Positions 39,026 through 48,291 are shown, counted from the first letter of the stretch. The stretch is 60,751 nt of DNA from DATJAJ01 sp035622335 (GCA_035622335.1 DASPVO010000047.1:1-60751), one strand, 5' to 3'. Numbers and translations: made by a program. Notes: generated by a model from the letters alone, not told the origin.

Positions 39026-42000
39026 CTATGAGGACCAGAACGAGTCGAGCGTGGTCGCCCCCATCAGCTCGTCGAAGCTGAAGTCCAGAGCGTCCAGGAT
39101 CTGGTCGAACATCGACTGTGCGTACTCGAGGTACTTTCCGACGTCGACGTCGTCGGGCTTCGCGAGGTTTACGGGCTTGACGAAGGGCGGAGACTTCGTC
39201 TTGACGTAGCCGATGATGTCGCCCGCCTTGATCTCCTTCCCGGACACCTCGAGGATCTCCGCGGCCCTGACGTGCTGGGGCTTCGTCCCGTCGTACCTGG
39301 CGGTCGGTTTGCTCATCATGACGTTGAACGCGAGGTCGGCCATCGGGACCTGCTTGCCCCTGAGCTTCGATACCATCGCCGAGAGCTGGTCCCTTATGCT
39401 CGCCCTCGCTCTCTCGAAGTCGGCCGGGCTCTGCACCCTGCTAAGACTGTCGAGGACGCCGTAGAATGTCTGCTTCAGGAATTCGGGGGAGTTCGATTTT
39501 TTGCCCGTCATTCCTTTTATGTCTGCAGTGCCGTCAGGGAGCACGCCGAAGTAGTTCTTCTTGCGACTGCTGAACGCTATGTATCTGTAGACCTTGTCGA
39601 GGTCGAGCTCTACTCCCAGCTCGGACTCTGCCCAGCGACCCATCTCGTTGATCTGTTCTTTGGAGGGGCTCTGCAAGAACAGAGAGTCCGTGTTCTTGAG
39701 AACTATGCTACCGCAGGAGTCACAGAAGGTATGGTACCCATCGACAGACAAGTCGTAGACAAATCCATCGTAATTCTCCTTCACGACTCGTGGAGATCGT
39801 CGGGTAACGTTCATGCTAGTGCAAGTGGCTATCGTGTAGGTTCGCTTATTCGGTCGGTACGAAATGGAATGGTTGATGTTGAGTTGCAACAAGAGCGTGG
39901 ATAACCCGCTGATCAATTGGTTTGATTTGGATTCGTATCTGAAGTTCTTCGTTCTATACTCTTGGGAGTACGCTGGTCCAAACACTCGGGAGCCGTCTCC
40001 CTTGACCATATTTTCGATCATGGAGATTTTGGAATCGTCGGGTGAGTTGAAAATGAATTCCGGTAGATGCTTGCCGTCGCTCCTCTGCCCGCAGAGAGCT
40101 TTGAAGAAAACCGCAGATATTCCATTCATCATCTGAAGCTTGCATGTCTTGTCTTCGTACTGAACTTGGACCAAAGCCCCAGATGCAGAACGATACTCCA
40201 AATTCCGAGTTCCTGGATAAGATCGAACTATGGAGACTCTTGCATTCGAGAACAGACTATTGTAATTCTCTAGTTGTTTTTCGAGCCATTGAGTGTCAGA
40301 GCACGCGATTGAGGCACCGACCTTGGAAGTGGTGGTGTCTGGCGTGCTTGAGCTCCCTTCCGGAATGTAGGCACCCAGGAGTTCCACCAAGGCTTTGAAC
40401 TCTGGTGTGCCAACCTTGATGATTCTCTTCAGTTTGACGGGCTTGACCCGGTTGGACCAAGAGAACCAGACCGATTCGTCATCGCAATGGGCTTGGAGAG
40501 TCCTCCAGCTCCCTTTGAAACGCCTCCGATAAGTGATCGATTTAATCAGCTCATACAGGTCGAGCGCCTTGACCTCGCCGGCTCGAGGGATACTGTCCAC
40601 TCTCAGCAGATGCTTGTCTGCGAGGTCTTGGGGACGTGACAGTTCGATGTTTCCGTTCTTCATGACAACCAACGAATGGTCTTCGGTAACCGTCGTCGAG
40701 CCGCGTTTGTCCCAGACCCTGTAGACTCTCTTAGAAGTTCTGTGCCTGACTATCGCAGCGAGGTCCTTCCAGTCCGTCTTTCCGGTTCTAGTGTCTGTTG
40801 CGAGCGTCTTCCACCCAGAAGGCCTCACCACTTGCTTCCCGTCGGCGCGTGTATCATATGCAGCAAACGATTCGAAGAGAGACTCGACCGGAAGCACCTT
40901 GACGCTACCAGTTGGGTCCCTGACTGTGACGCATCGGTCTCTGGTCACGCTGTCGCTGTATAGCACGTTGATCGCGGAGGCATTGCATCTCTCTATCGTC
41001 CTTGTTATCGCGTACCTACCGAGTGCAGCTGTCGCCTCCGCGACGGGGAGGCAGTAGAAGGCGAACGTCTCAAAGCCGAAGGACCCATAAGACTGACCAA
41101 CGTGAACGAAGCGCCCGTTCCTACCGGCTATGACCGTGTGGTTCTTCTCCGTGGTGACGCAGTAGACAGAACCAACGTACGGAACCTTCGATATCGATTC
41201 CCTGATTCGCGGTCCAGAGTGAGTGAGCTTAACGCTCGAATTCCTGAAGACAACCCTGTAGAAGCGGTCCTTCTCGTTATACTCTATCTTCGTCTTGAAC
41301 CCCAAGAAACTCAGAAGTCTCACCATGTCCTCCGCGAGCCTGACGCTGACGGTGGAGTAGGTTCTCTTGCCTCTGGTCCCATCACCCTTGTAGACCGAAT
41401 CAAGGAAAGCCTCCATCGTGTCCCTGGACTCGAAGACGAAGTCTGGTATGCGCTTCGCCCAGGAGTTCGGACGAGAACCGGCGGTGTAGCAGTTCGATAA
41501 CATCCATTCGGTCATGACGTGTCCCGAGACAGTGAAGTGCTTCGAGTCCGAGCGGTCTGTCGTGAAACTTAAGCCGAGGTCCCTCAGCACTTGCCTGATC
41601 TCCTCCCTGTATCTGAGACCCATCAGATTCCCACAGCCCTGGCTCTGGGTAATTTGGACAGTCCAAACGTTTCCCCGATGCCCACCTCCGCTGTAGAACC
41701 GCTCCTTTGTGACGTGTGTGTTGCCTTCCGAAACGTACCAGCCGCAAAGTGTGGCGAGGTGCACGGCGGACATCCTCGAGTAGATGGTAGCGCCCTTCAG
41801 GTCTCCCAGCTTGACCGTCCCTCCAAGGTCCTCCACGGCATCGATGTCAGACTCCGAGATCGACTTCGCGGGGAGTCGATAGTGAGGTGAGTACTTCCCC
41901 GTTTGACTGTCTTTCCTTTTCACCACGGTGCCCTGTGCTCTAATAGTCCGCCCGAGAGGGACGGGCAACTTCCTGAACCATGTCGACATCCTGACTCCTG

Positions 42001-44137
42001 CTGGAGGGTACAGCCTAGCCAGAGATTGCAGCTCCTTGGCCTTCTCCAAGAACGACACCCTGCCTGTGCCGTTCAGGTCCACCCCGTCGGTCGCTTTGGG
42101 TATCCTCATGTTGGTCCTGCCGTAGACCTCTTCTGCGGAAACGAAACGAGCTCCGGTCTTGCTACCGACTCTCTTGTCTTCGACTAGGAACCTATGGTTT
42201 GGCGTCACTAACAGGTCCAACATCCTAGAGTCCTTGAAGTGGAGGAGTTCTCCGTCGAAGGGGAAGCTCTGGACTTCTACGACTCGGTCGATCTCAATCC
42301 TCCTCGTTTCCGGGTTTATGTTGACGACCCTGTCTCCCACCCTCATCTCACGGATGTTCTTTATGCCGTCCGCCGTTACGATGAAGGTGTCGCCAGTGAA
42401 ACAGGCGTTAAGGATCACCTTTAGGCCCTGGCTCACGACTCCGTACAGCTCCCTCTCGTCCTTGCTGAGCTTCGGGTCCTTCGCGAGCTGCTTGTAGTGG
42501 TTGACCCGGAGGTCACGGAGCGAGCCTATCACGAGGCTCTCGATGCCCTTCCTCTTCCTGCAGACCCAGTGGCGCGTCTCGGGTATCACGTTCGTCTTGC
42601 ACTCCTCGTGCTTGCAGTTGACCGTCTCGTAGGAGAGGTTGTCCACCTTGATCAGGCTGGGGTAGAGGCTCGCAAAGTCCAGAACGGCCACGTCGAAGAA
42701 GACCCCGGGCTTGGGCTCGATGACGAGCCCGCCCTTGTACTTCTTTCCCTTGATGATCGCCTGGGAGGATGCCTCCCCCTTGCTCGACAGCTCGTCGGTG
42801 CGGGGGATGAGCGCGTCTATCTTCCTGTGCTCGTAGAAGAGCATGCTCCTGATCCAGTTGGAGACGCCGAGCCTGGAAGCGTCGTTCATGGGCATCTTGG
42901 CGATCCTCGAGACGACCACGAGGAGCTTCATCACGACCGAGTCGCTCATCGTCGTGAGCTCGTAGGTGAGCTGGGAGTCGTTGAGGCAGTATCTGGCGAG
43001 CTCGGAGAGCGGGAGGTCTCCCACCTCGCCCTCGAACTCGATCTTCGACTTGTTCAGGAGCGCCTCCGAGATGCCGTTCAGGGTGTGCTCGGAGTACCTG
43101 TTGCTGAACGCGTAGACCTGCACTGACTTGATGTTGAAGAACCTGTAGAGGTCGATGTGTATGCCGTGCTTCAGGGAGGCCTCCTGCCTCTGGAGCTGGA
43201 TAGGGTCCTCCTCCTCGGGAATGTGGAGGAACCTCTCCGCCCTGTGCCTGAGGTACCTTAGGTCGAAGTCGTCTCCGTTGAACGTCAGCAGGACTGGGTA
43301 CTCGACCATCTTCGAGTAGGCCGCTCGAATCAGCTGCGCCTCGTCGTCGAAGAGCTTCAGAGTGTAGCTCGCGTCGGCCTCTGCGGGGGGCTCGGTGCCC
43401 CTCTTTCTCAGCGCGTAGACGACCCGCTCCTTGTCGTTGAAGAAGGAGACCGCGATGATTGGGAGCCGGGGGTCCTCCACGTCCGGAAGTCGCCCCGACT
43501 CGTTCGCGACCTCTATGTCCATCGCGATGCGCTTGAAGTTGGGGAGGGGCTGGCCGAGGAGATCTGCCCACTCCTTCAGGTAGGGTCCGAACTCCGGCGG
43601 GTTTTTCTTGAAGACCTCCTCCAACGACCTCGTCACCGACTCAGGGACCTCGTGGACGACGGGCTCGACGCTACCGCCGGAGACCCTGTAGTAAGTGCCC
43701 ATCCTCAGGCGTCTGTCGTACGCGTAGTTCTCGTAGTACTTGATGTCCGCCTCCCATGCCTTGATCTTGTCCCTGATGCTGTCCTGTCCACCGCCTATCG
43801 CCAGCGGGTCGGTGGTGATTATCTTCCTGACGGGGACCCTCTTGTCCTCCAGGAGGTCCATCTTCTCGACCTCCACTATGTCCAGCACGTCCCTCCGCGT
43901 CCTGAGGCTCGCAATCTCATCCGCCCCGAGGCGAGTGTAGCAGTACGGCTTGTGTCCGGTGTTGTCCCTCCAGACCCAGCACCTGCCCGCTTTCTCGTCG
44001 TAGAACTTCAGCACGGCGACCCTGAGGTCGCCGTCGTAGGTCGCAGATGCCAGGAGCGCCTCCCCCATCTCGCTGACGGGCCGGGTCAGCTCCGAGAGCC
44101 TTCCCGCAAGGGTGAATGACTCCAGAGAAGACTCCAA
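39026..44137 (-). CDS. polB: Family B DNA polymerase precursor carrying two inteins
   Basis: A 1703-residue precursor. Removing two inteins leaves a polymerase of 846 residues. Exonuclease motifs: MDIEV (D207, E209), FNGDDFD (D292) and YCLND (D387). Polymerase motif A is LDFASLYPSL (D487), motif B GLKVILNA-SYG is split after A578 by intein 1, and motif C YSD-TDSLF is split after D1062 by intein 2; RKKNYFG follows. So every catalytic motif is intact after splicing. TTG start at 44137, about 37 bases after a CAACCTTATC TATA element. It should act in replication or repair. Splicing must be efficient for activity, since both inteins interrupt the active site. Confidence 0.96.
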   Translation of the reverse strand: MESSLESFTLAGRLSELTRPVSEMGEALLASATYDGDLRVAVLKFYDEKAGRCWVWRDNTGHKPYCYTRLGADEIASLRTRRDVLDIVEVEKMDLLEDKRVPVRKIITTDPLAIGGGQDSIRDKIKAWEADIKYYENYAYDRRLRMGTYYRVSGGSVEPVVHEVPESVTRSLEEVFKKNPPEFGPYLKEWADLLGQPLPNFKRIAMDIEVANESGRLPDVEDPRLPIIAVSFFNDKERVVYALRKRGTEPPAEADASYTLKLFDDEAQLIRAAYSKMVEYPVLLTFNGDDFDLRYLRHRAERFLHIPEEEDPIQLQRQEASLKHGIHIDLYRFFNIKSVQVYAFSNRYSEHTLNGISEALLNKSKIEFEGEVGDLPLSELARYCLNDSQLTYELTTMSDSVVMKLLVVVSRIAKMPMNDASRLGVSNWIRSMLFYEHRKIDALIPRTDELSSKGEASSQAIIKGKKYKGGLVIEPKPGVFFDVAVLDFASLYPSLIKVDNLSYETVNCKHEECKTNVIPETRHWVCRKRKGIESLVIGSLRDLRVNHYKQLAKDPKLSKDERELYGVVSQGLKVILNACFTGDTFIVTADGIKNIREMRVGDRVVNINPETRRIEIDRVVEVQSFPFDGELLHFKDSRMLDLLVTPNHRFLVEDKRVGSKTGARFVSAEEVYGRTNMRIPKATDGVDLNGTGRVSFLEKAKELQSLARLYPPAGVRMSTWFRKLPVPLGRTIRAQGTVVKRKDSQTGKYSPHYRLPAKSISESDIDAVEDLGGTVKLGDLKGATIYSRMSAVHLATLCGWYVSEGNTHVTKERFYSGGGHRGNVWTVQITQSQGCGNLMGLRYREEIRQVLRDLGLSFTTDRSDSKHFTVSGHVMTEWMLSNCYTAGSRPNSWAKRIPDFVFESRDTMEAFLDSVYKGDGTRGKRTYSTVSVRLAEDMVRLLSFLGFKTKIEYNEKDRFYRVVFRNSSVKLTHSGPRIRESISKVPYVGSVYCVTTEKNHTVIAGRNGRFVHVGQSYGSFGFETFAFYCLPVAEATAALGRYAITRTIERCNASAINVLYSDSVTRDRCVTVRDPTGSVKVLPVESLFESFAAYDTRADGKQVVRPSGWKTLATDTRTGKTDWKDLAAIVRHRTSKRVYRVWDKRGSTTVTEDHSLVVMKNGNIELSRPQDLADKHLLRVDSIPRAGEVKALDLYELIKSITYRRRFKGSWRTLQAHCDDESVWFSWSNRVKPVKLKRIIKVGTPEFKALVELLGAYIPEGSSSTPDTTTSKVGASIACSDTQWLEKQLENYNSLFSNARVSIVRSYPGTRNLEYRSASGALVQVQYEDKTCKLQMMNGISAVFFKALCGQRSDGKHLPEFIFNSPDDSKISMIENMVKGDGSRVFGPAYSQEYRTKNFRYESKSNQLISGLSTLLLQLNINHSISYRPNKRTYTIATCTSMNVTRRSPRVVKENYDGFVYDLSVDGYHTFCDSCGSIVLKNTDSLFLQSPSKEQINEMGRWAESELGVELDLDKVYRYIAFSSRKKNYFGVLPDGTADIKGMTGKKSNSPEFLKQTFYGVLDSLSRVQSPADFERARASIRDQLSAMVSKLRGKQVPMADLAFNVMMSKPTARYDGTKPQHVRAAEILEVSGKEIKAGDIIGYVKTKSPPFVKPVNLAKPDDVDVGKYLEYAQSMFDQILDALDFSFDELMGATTLDSFWSS
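39692..40951 (-). mobile_element. Intein 2, at the motif C (pol-c) site of polB
   Basis: 420 residues (1063-1482), inserted between Asp and Thr of the YSDTDS motif. It starts with Ser (SVTRDRCVTVRD), has TEDHSLVV as block B, YDLSVDGYHTFCDSCGSIV as block F and ends Lys-Asn before Thr. This is the same site as the Thermococcus Pol-2 inteins. LAGLIDADG-like motifs LLGAYIPEG and MIENMVKGDG mark a homing endonuclease. The penultimate residue is Lys where His is usual. The DNA is more AT-rich than the extein: in the 60 bases from 39841 I count 28 G+C, against 36 in 60 bases from 42901. Confidence 0.93.
41093..42403 (-). mobile_element. Intein 1, at the motif B (pol-b) site of polB
   Basis: 437 residues (579-1015), inserted in motif B between Ala578 and the Ser of SYG. 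It starts with Cys (CFTGDTFIV), contains VTPNHRFLV as block B, and ends VYCVTTEKNHTVIAGRNGRFVHVGQ before Ser. The final Gly-Gln instead of His-Asn is unusual; Gln ends are known in a minority of inteins. A homing endonuclease is indicated by LCGWYVSEGN and LDSVYKGDG, the two LAGLIDADG-like helices. The intein must splice through Cys then Ser nucleophiles. Boundaries are set by the continuity of the extein. Confidence 0.93.
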
Positions 44138-44249
44138 GGGGTTTCCGGATCGAGCCGACCGCGACGGCAGATAAGGTTGACGCGGCCCGACCCTTCTAGT
44201 CGACGCCGTTCAGCGAACCTTATATCGAGACCGCTGACCGGCAGCGGAG

Positions 44250-44612
44250 ATGCCCCTCATGGACATCGTGAGGAAGAACACGGCCTACCTCTTCCTCCTG
44301 GCGGGAGCGGTGTGGGCGGGTGCGATCGTGCTGACGGGGTCGGTTCTCGTCGCGTGGCCGACGATCGCCTGCCTAGCGAGCGGTGTTCTGCTGCTGGTGA
44401 GGCCTGAATACAGGATAACGTACGCTTGGGTGATCTCCTCGGCCGTGCTTGGGCTTCTACTGGCTGGATGGCAGGCAGTCAGCGACGTACCTTTTCTCTC
44501 CGGCGACTTCGCCCTCGTTGCGGCCGCTTCGCTCGTGGCGTTTCTGGCGTTCGCGTTGCTTCACGCGGTCCTGCTCTACGGCTACGGGCTGCCGCCGAAG
44601 AACACGGAGTAG
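44250..44612 (+). CDS. Small membrane protein of unknown function
   Basis: A 120-residue protein with four hydrophobic helices (AYLFLLAGAVWAGAIVLTG, PTIACLASGVLLLV, AWVISSAVLGLLLAGWQA, LVAAASLVAFLAFALLHAVLL) and few charges. No domain is recognised. ATG at 44250, about 28 bases after CTTATATCGAG, so likely leaderless. The next gene, a DegT aminotransferase, starts 17 bases downstream on the same strand, so it may belong to the glycan genes there. Confidence 0.65.
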   Translation: MPLMDIVRKNTAYLFLLAGAVWAGAIVLTGSVLVAWPTIACLASGVLLLVRPEYRITYAWVISSAVLGLLLAGWQAVSDVPFLSGDFALVAAASLVAFLAFALLHAVLLYGYGLPPKNTE

Positions 44613-44629
44613 GCCGGGCCGGCACTAGA

Positions 44630-45781
44630 TTGGCGGCCACCAAAGGGAAGGTAGCTGGGGCGGCCAGGCCCGCAGAGTTCATCCCCATCAACAGACCGCT
44701 GCTGGGCGAAGAGGAGAAGAGGGCGGTAGTCTCCGTCCTCGAAAGCGGGGCCCTCACCGACTCGTCCTTCGAAGGCGGGCGATTTGTCAGAGAGTTCGAA
44801 GGGAAGGTCAAGAGGCTCCTGGGGGTGAAGCACGCGGTCGCGGTGAACTCAGGAACGGCCGCACTCCATGCCTCGCTGATGGCGCTCGGGGTCAAGGAAG
44901 GCGACGAGGTAATCGTGCCTTCGATGACATTCGTAGCGACCGCGAACGTAGTCCTCGCGTGCGGGGCGAAACCGGTCTTCGTGGACATCAAGCGGGACTA
45001 CAATCTCGACCCCAAGGCGGTCGGTCGGGCAGTCTCAAAGAGGACGAAGGCGATAATCCCGGTCCATCTCTACGGCTACCCGGCAGACATGGACGAGATC
45101 GTGGAAGTAGCCGGGAAGAACTCCCTGAGGATAGTCGAGGACGCCGCAGAGTCTCTCGGCGCGGAGTACAGGGGAAGACAGACAGGGAGCATCGGGGATG
45201 TGGGATGCTTCAGCATGTATGCGTCGAAGGTCGCCACCTCGGGTGAGGGCGGAGTCATCTCTACGAACGACGACGAACTGGCGGAGGTCCTGAGAGAGGT
45301 CAGAAGCCACGGCATGGTCCACGGGTACGATTCCAGGAGGCTGGGATTCAACTACAGGCTTCCGGAGATACCGGCTGCGATCGCTTCGGTCCAGATGGAC
45401 CGCTTGCCATCCTTCCTTGCGGCGAGGAGGCGGAACGCGAATCTTCTGACGCGGCTTGTCACGGGCCCGGACGCAGAGTTCACGCAGGACTCCGGCGACA
45501 GGACTCACGTCTTCTACCTTTTCACTCTTCTACTCGGCAAGAACAGAGACAGGGTGAAGAAACGGCTCAACGAGAAAGGGATCGGAGCTTCGGTCTACTT
45601 CGCGACGCCCGTCCACGAGACGCCCCTGTACGCGAAGCTGGGCTACTCGAGAAAGAGGCTCCCCTTCACGGAGGAGGCGTCCAAGCGCGTCTTGTCGCTC
45701 CCAGTGCACCCAGGCGTCACTCCAGGACAGTTGGAGAGGGTGGCCGAGGAGTTCCTGGAAGCCAAAGCTCTGGCGGTCTGA
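44630..45781 (+). CDS. DegT/DnrJ/EryC1-family aminotransferase (sugar aminotransferase)
   Basis: About 383 residues, fold type I PLP enzyme that transaminates keto sugars on nucleotide carriers. IPINRPLLGEEEKRAV and GGRFVREFEGKV begin the conserved N-terminus, AVNSGTAALHASLMAL binds the phosphate, VEDAAESLGAEY contains the cofactor aspartate and the Schiff-base lysine is K200 in YASKVATSGEGG. The TTG at 44630 restores the family start; upstream residues in the frame are not coding. Four bases separate it from the glycosyltransferase. Confidence 0.92.
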   Translation: MAATKGKVAGAARPAEFIPINRPLLGEEEKRAVVSVLESGALTDSSFEGGRFVREFEGKVKRLLGVKHAVAVNSGTAALHASLMALGVKEGDEVIVPSMTFVATANVVLACGAKPVFVDIKRDYNLDPKAVGRAVSKRTKAIIPVHLYGYPADMDEIVEVAGKNSLRIVEDAAESLGAEYRGRQTGSIGDVGCFSMYASKVATSGEGGVISTNDDELAEVLREVRSHGMVHGYDSRRLGFNYRLPEIPAAIASVQMDRLPSFLAARRRNANLLTRLVTGPDAEFTQDSGDRTHVFYLFTLLLGKNRDRVKKRLNEKGIGASVYFATPVHETPLYAKLGYSRKRLPFTEEASKRVLSLPVHPGVTPGQLERVAEEFLEAKALAV

Positions 45782-45785
45782 GCGC

Positions 45786-46475
45786 ATGGCACGGGTCTGC
45801 GTCGTCATCCCCACCTACAACGAGAGGGAGAACATAGGGCCGCTCCTAGAAGGAATCAGAGCATCTAGGGACGGGGCTGACCTGCTCTTTGTCGACGACT
45901 CCAGTCCAGACGGCACACCCGCCGAAATCTCGCGCTACGCCAACGAAGAGGGCTGGATACACCTGCTCTCAAGGGGGTCGAAGATGGGGATTGGCTCCGC
46001 CTACCTCGATGGGTTTCGCCATGCGGTGACGATGATCGGAGCTGAGACAGTCGTCGAGATGGACGCGGACCTCCAGCATCCTCCCTCTCTGATCCCCAAG
46101 CTGGTTGCAGCGGTCTCGGGTGGAGCCGACGTCGCCGTGGCCTCCCGGTATGTCGAGGGCGGCGGTAGCGAAGGCTGGGGTCTCGGCAGGAGGACGATAA
46201 GCAGGAGCGCGAACTGGCTCGCCAAGACCCTGCTCGGGCTCAAGGTAGGAGACTGCACATCGGGTTTCAGAGCTTACGGCAGGGCGTCCGTCCAAAAGCT
46301 GCTAGAATCCAACCTCCCCACATCCGGCTTCGAGTTCCAGGTGGCTGCCCTCAAGACGCTGAAGGGTCAGAGAATCGTGGAGGTGCCCTACACTTTCAGG
46401 GCAAGGGCGGCGGGAGAGTCGAAGCTGAAGTTCCGGGACGTGGTCAGGTTCTTCTTCTACTTGCTGAGCGCCTAG
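45786..46475 (+). CDS. Family 2 glycosyltransferase, dolichol-phosphate mannose synthase-like
   Basis: A 229-residue GT-A enzyme. VVIPTYNERENIGPLL opens the fold, LFVDDSSPDGTP and VEMDADLQHPPS provide the nucleotide and metal sites (DAD), GDCTSGFRAYGR and GFEFQVAALKT follow. No membrane helices, as in soluble DPM1-type enzymes, which charge dolichol phosphate with mannose or glucose for N-glycosylation. ATG 4 bases after the aminotransferase stop. The acceptor is inferred. The stop shares CTAG with the convergent ABC gene. Confidence 0.9.
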   Translation: MARVCVVIPTYNERENIGPLLEGIRASRDGADLLFVDDSSPDGTPAEISRYANEEGWIHLLSRGSKMGIGSAYLDGFRHAVTMIGAETVVEMDADLQHPPSLIPKLVAAVSGGADVAVASRYVEGGGSEGWGLGRRTISRSANWLAKTLLGLKVGDCTSGFRAYGRASVQKLLESNLPTSGFEFQVAALKTLKGQRIVEVPYTFRARAAGESKLKFRDVVRFFFYLLSA

Positions 46476-47245
46476 CTGACGACCTTCCGGAAGAGGTAGA
46501 GAGTCGTCCCCAAGGTTAGGACAGCTATCACTCCTATCACGACAAAGGCCTCGACTATGGTCCCGGTAGAATAGAACCCGTGGAGGGCGAGCGCGCGGAC
46601 CGCGTTGACCGCGAAGCTGATCGGGTTGACCTTTGAGACGCCCTGCATCCACGTAGGCATCGCCGTCTGGGGGACGAGGGAAGTGCTCATGAAGAGAAGG
46701 GGGAACGTTAGGAAGCCGGCTATCCCGAAGACCGTCTCGGCGCTCCTCGTCCTGAGACCCAGAGCGAGCGAGATGCCCGACCAGGCAAGGCCGAAGAAGG
46801 CGACTATGACGACCATACCCAGTAGCCCTGGCAGACCGGTGGCAGCGGAGAAGCCGAGGATGTACGCGAGCACAATGATTATGATCGACTGCACGGTCAC
46901 CCTGAAGACGTCGGTGGAGAGTCTGCCGAGCAAGATTGCCGACCTGCTGACCGGGGTCACCAGCATCTTCTGGAGGAAGCCCGAGTTGAGGTCGTCGACG
47001 ATCGACACACCCGATTGGAGTGCGCTACTGAAGCCGTTCTGAAGAAGTATACCTGGGGTCGCGTATGACAGGTAGCTGATCCCGACCGGAAAGAGCCCGG
47101 GGACTTCTGCGAACTTGGAAAAGAGTTGGGTGAAGAGGACAAGGAAGATTATGGGCTGGAGAAGCGAGAAGAAGATCAGGATCGGGTTCCTGATGAGTTT
47201 CTTGAGGGAGCGTATGAAGAGGTACCAGACGTCTGAGAAGCTCAT
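46472..47245 (-). CDS. ABC-2 type exporter permease (DrrB-like)
   Basis: About 257 residues with six membrane helices in the ABC-2 pattern; the first cytoplasmic segment is FIRSLKKLIRNPILIFFSLLQP and the internal LVTPVSRSAILLGRLS is the typical coupling loop. It works with the ATPase encoded directly upstream. The ATG at 47245 overlaps the ATPase stop by 4 bases (ATGA); a longer start at 47272 would overlap the ATPase by 31. Cargo may be lipids, polysaccharide or drugs. Confidence 0.9.
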   Translation of the reverse strand: MSFSDVWYLFIRSLKKLIRNPILIFFSLLQPIIFLVLFTQLFSKFAEVPGLFPVGISYLSYATPGILLQNGFSSALQSGVSIVDDLNSGFLQKMLVTPVSRSAILLGRLSTDVFRVTVQSIIIIVLAYILGFSAATGLPGLLGMVVIVAFFGLAWSGISLALGLRTRSAETVFGIAGFLTFPLLFMSTSLVPQTAMPTWMQGVSKVNPISFAVNAVRALALHGFYSTGTIVEAFVVIGVIAVLTLGTTLYLFRKVVS

Positions 47246-48261
47246 TCTCTCGCCTGCCTCCTTGCGCCCCATCTACCGATACTACCGCTCTTCGACGTCG
47301 CTTCCTCCACCCTTATCCTTCGTCCCGTGTGTTCCAGGAAGACGTCGTCGAGCGAAGGCCTGGAGAGGTTGATCGAACTGAGCCCGATGCTGTTGTCGTC
47401 GAAGACCCTTACCACCTGCGCTACGAGCGAGCTGGCGTCGGGAGCGTAGGCGGTCAAGCCTCCGTCCGCTTCGACCACCTTGGTCACGCCCTTTATGCCC
47501 GTGAGGACATCCTTCGCCTTCGACTTCACGTCGGAGGAGTCGCCGTTCACGACCGAGACTGTTATCGCATCGGCCCCGACCCGTCTCTTCAGCTCCGCCG
47601 GAGATCCATTGGCTATCACCTTCCCGTGGTCCATTATGTAGAGGTCGTTGCAAAGCTTGTCCGCCTCCTCCATGTACTGGGTCGTCAAGAATATCGTCTT
47701 CTTCTCCTCCTTGTTCAGCCTCTCGAGGTACTCCCATATCTTGGCCCTTGACTGAGGGTCTAGGCCCGTTGTGGGCTCATCGAGGAATAGGAGCTTCGGG
47801 TTGTGTACCAGGGCGCTCGCAAGGTCCAGCCTCTTCTTCATCCCTCCCGAGTAGTTTCCCGCTCGCCTGTCCGCGACAGTGTCGAGCTCTATCAGCTTGA
47901 GAAGCTCTTCGACCCTCCCAGCGATCACGTCGTTGTGCATCTGCTGCAGGTGGCACTGGAGTGTGAGGTTCTCTCGGCCAGTGAGGTCAGGGTCAAGGAC
48001 GGTCTCTTGCGCCTGCACTCCGATCACCTTCCTTATCTCCGACGCGGAGCTGTCGATGTCGAAGCCCGCGACGCTGACCTTGCCAGACGTCTTCTTCAAG
48101 AGCGTAGTGAGGACCTTGATGGTGGTGCTCTTCCCGGCGCCGTTAGGCCCCAAGAAGCCGAAGAATTCGCCCTCCGGCACGTCGAACGAGATTCCGTCGA
48201 CCGCTTTCGTTCCGTCCGCGTAGACCTCAACGAGGTCTTTGACCGTAATCATGTCTGCCAA
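47242..48261 (-). CDS. ABC-2 exporter ATPase (DrrA-like)
   Basis: A 339-residue ATPase. Walker A GPNGAGKST is at 38-46, the signature NYSGGMKKRLDLA near 137, Walker B LLFLDEPTTGLDP near 160 and the switch region FLTTQYMEEAD; a C-terminal domain of about 100 residues with the typical PSLDDVFLEHTG tail follows. It pairs with the permease downstream. TTG start; the promoter region contains TTAATAAATATATC and, next to it, an operator-like palindrome shared with the divergent PadR gene, so the exporter is probably under PadR control. Confidence 0.93.
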   Translation of the reverse strand: MADMITVKDLVEVYADGTKAVDGISFDVPEGEFFGFLGPNGAGKSTTIKVLTTLLKKTSGKVSVAGFDIDSSASEIRKVIGVQAQETVLDPDLTGRENLTLQCHLQQMHNDVIAGRVEELLKLIELDTVADRRAGNYSGGMKKRLDLASALVHNPKLLFLDEPTTGLDPQSRAKIWEYLERLNKEEKKTIFLTTQYMEEADKLCNDLYIMDHGKVIANGSPAELKRRVGADAITVSVVNGDSSDVKSKAKDVLTGIKGVTKVVEADGGLTAYAPDASSLVAQVVRVFDDNSIGLSSINLSRPSLDDVFLEHTGRRIRVEEATSKSGSIGRWGARRQARE

Positions 48262-48291
48262 GCGTAGACAGGAGGGCGTTCTCCGCGACGG

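Noticed and set aside
42513..43571. A 352-codon open frame on the minus strand inside the polymerase gene
   Set aside because: It overlaps polymerase motifs A and the exonuclease domain in another frame, is extremely rich in Arg, Gly and Pro, and has no recognisable motif. High-GC coding sequence leaves such shadows.
39026..44137. Split or frameshifted polymerase gene
   Set aside because: The frame is continuous, and the extra segments begin and end with intein nucleophiles at known insertion sites, so inteins explain the length.
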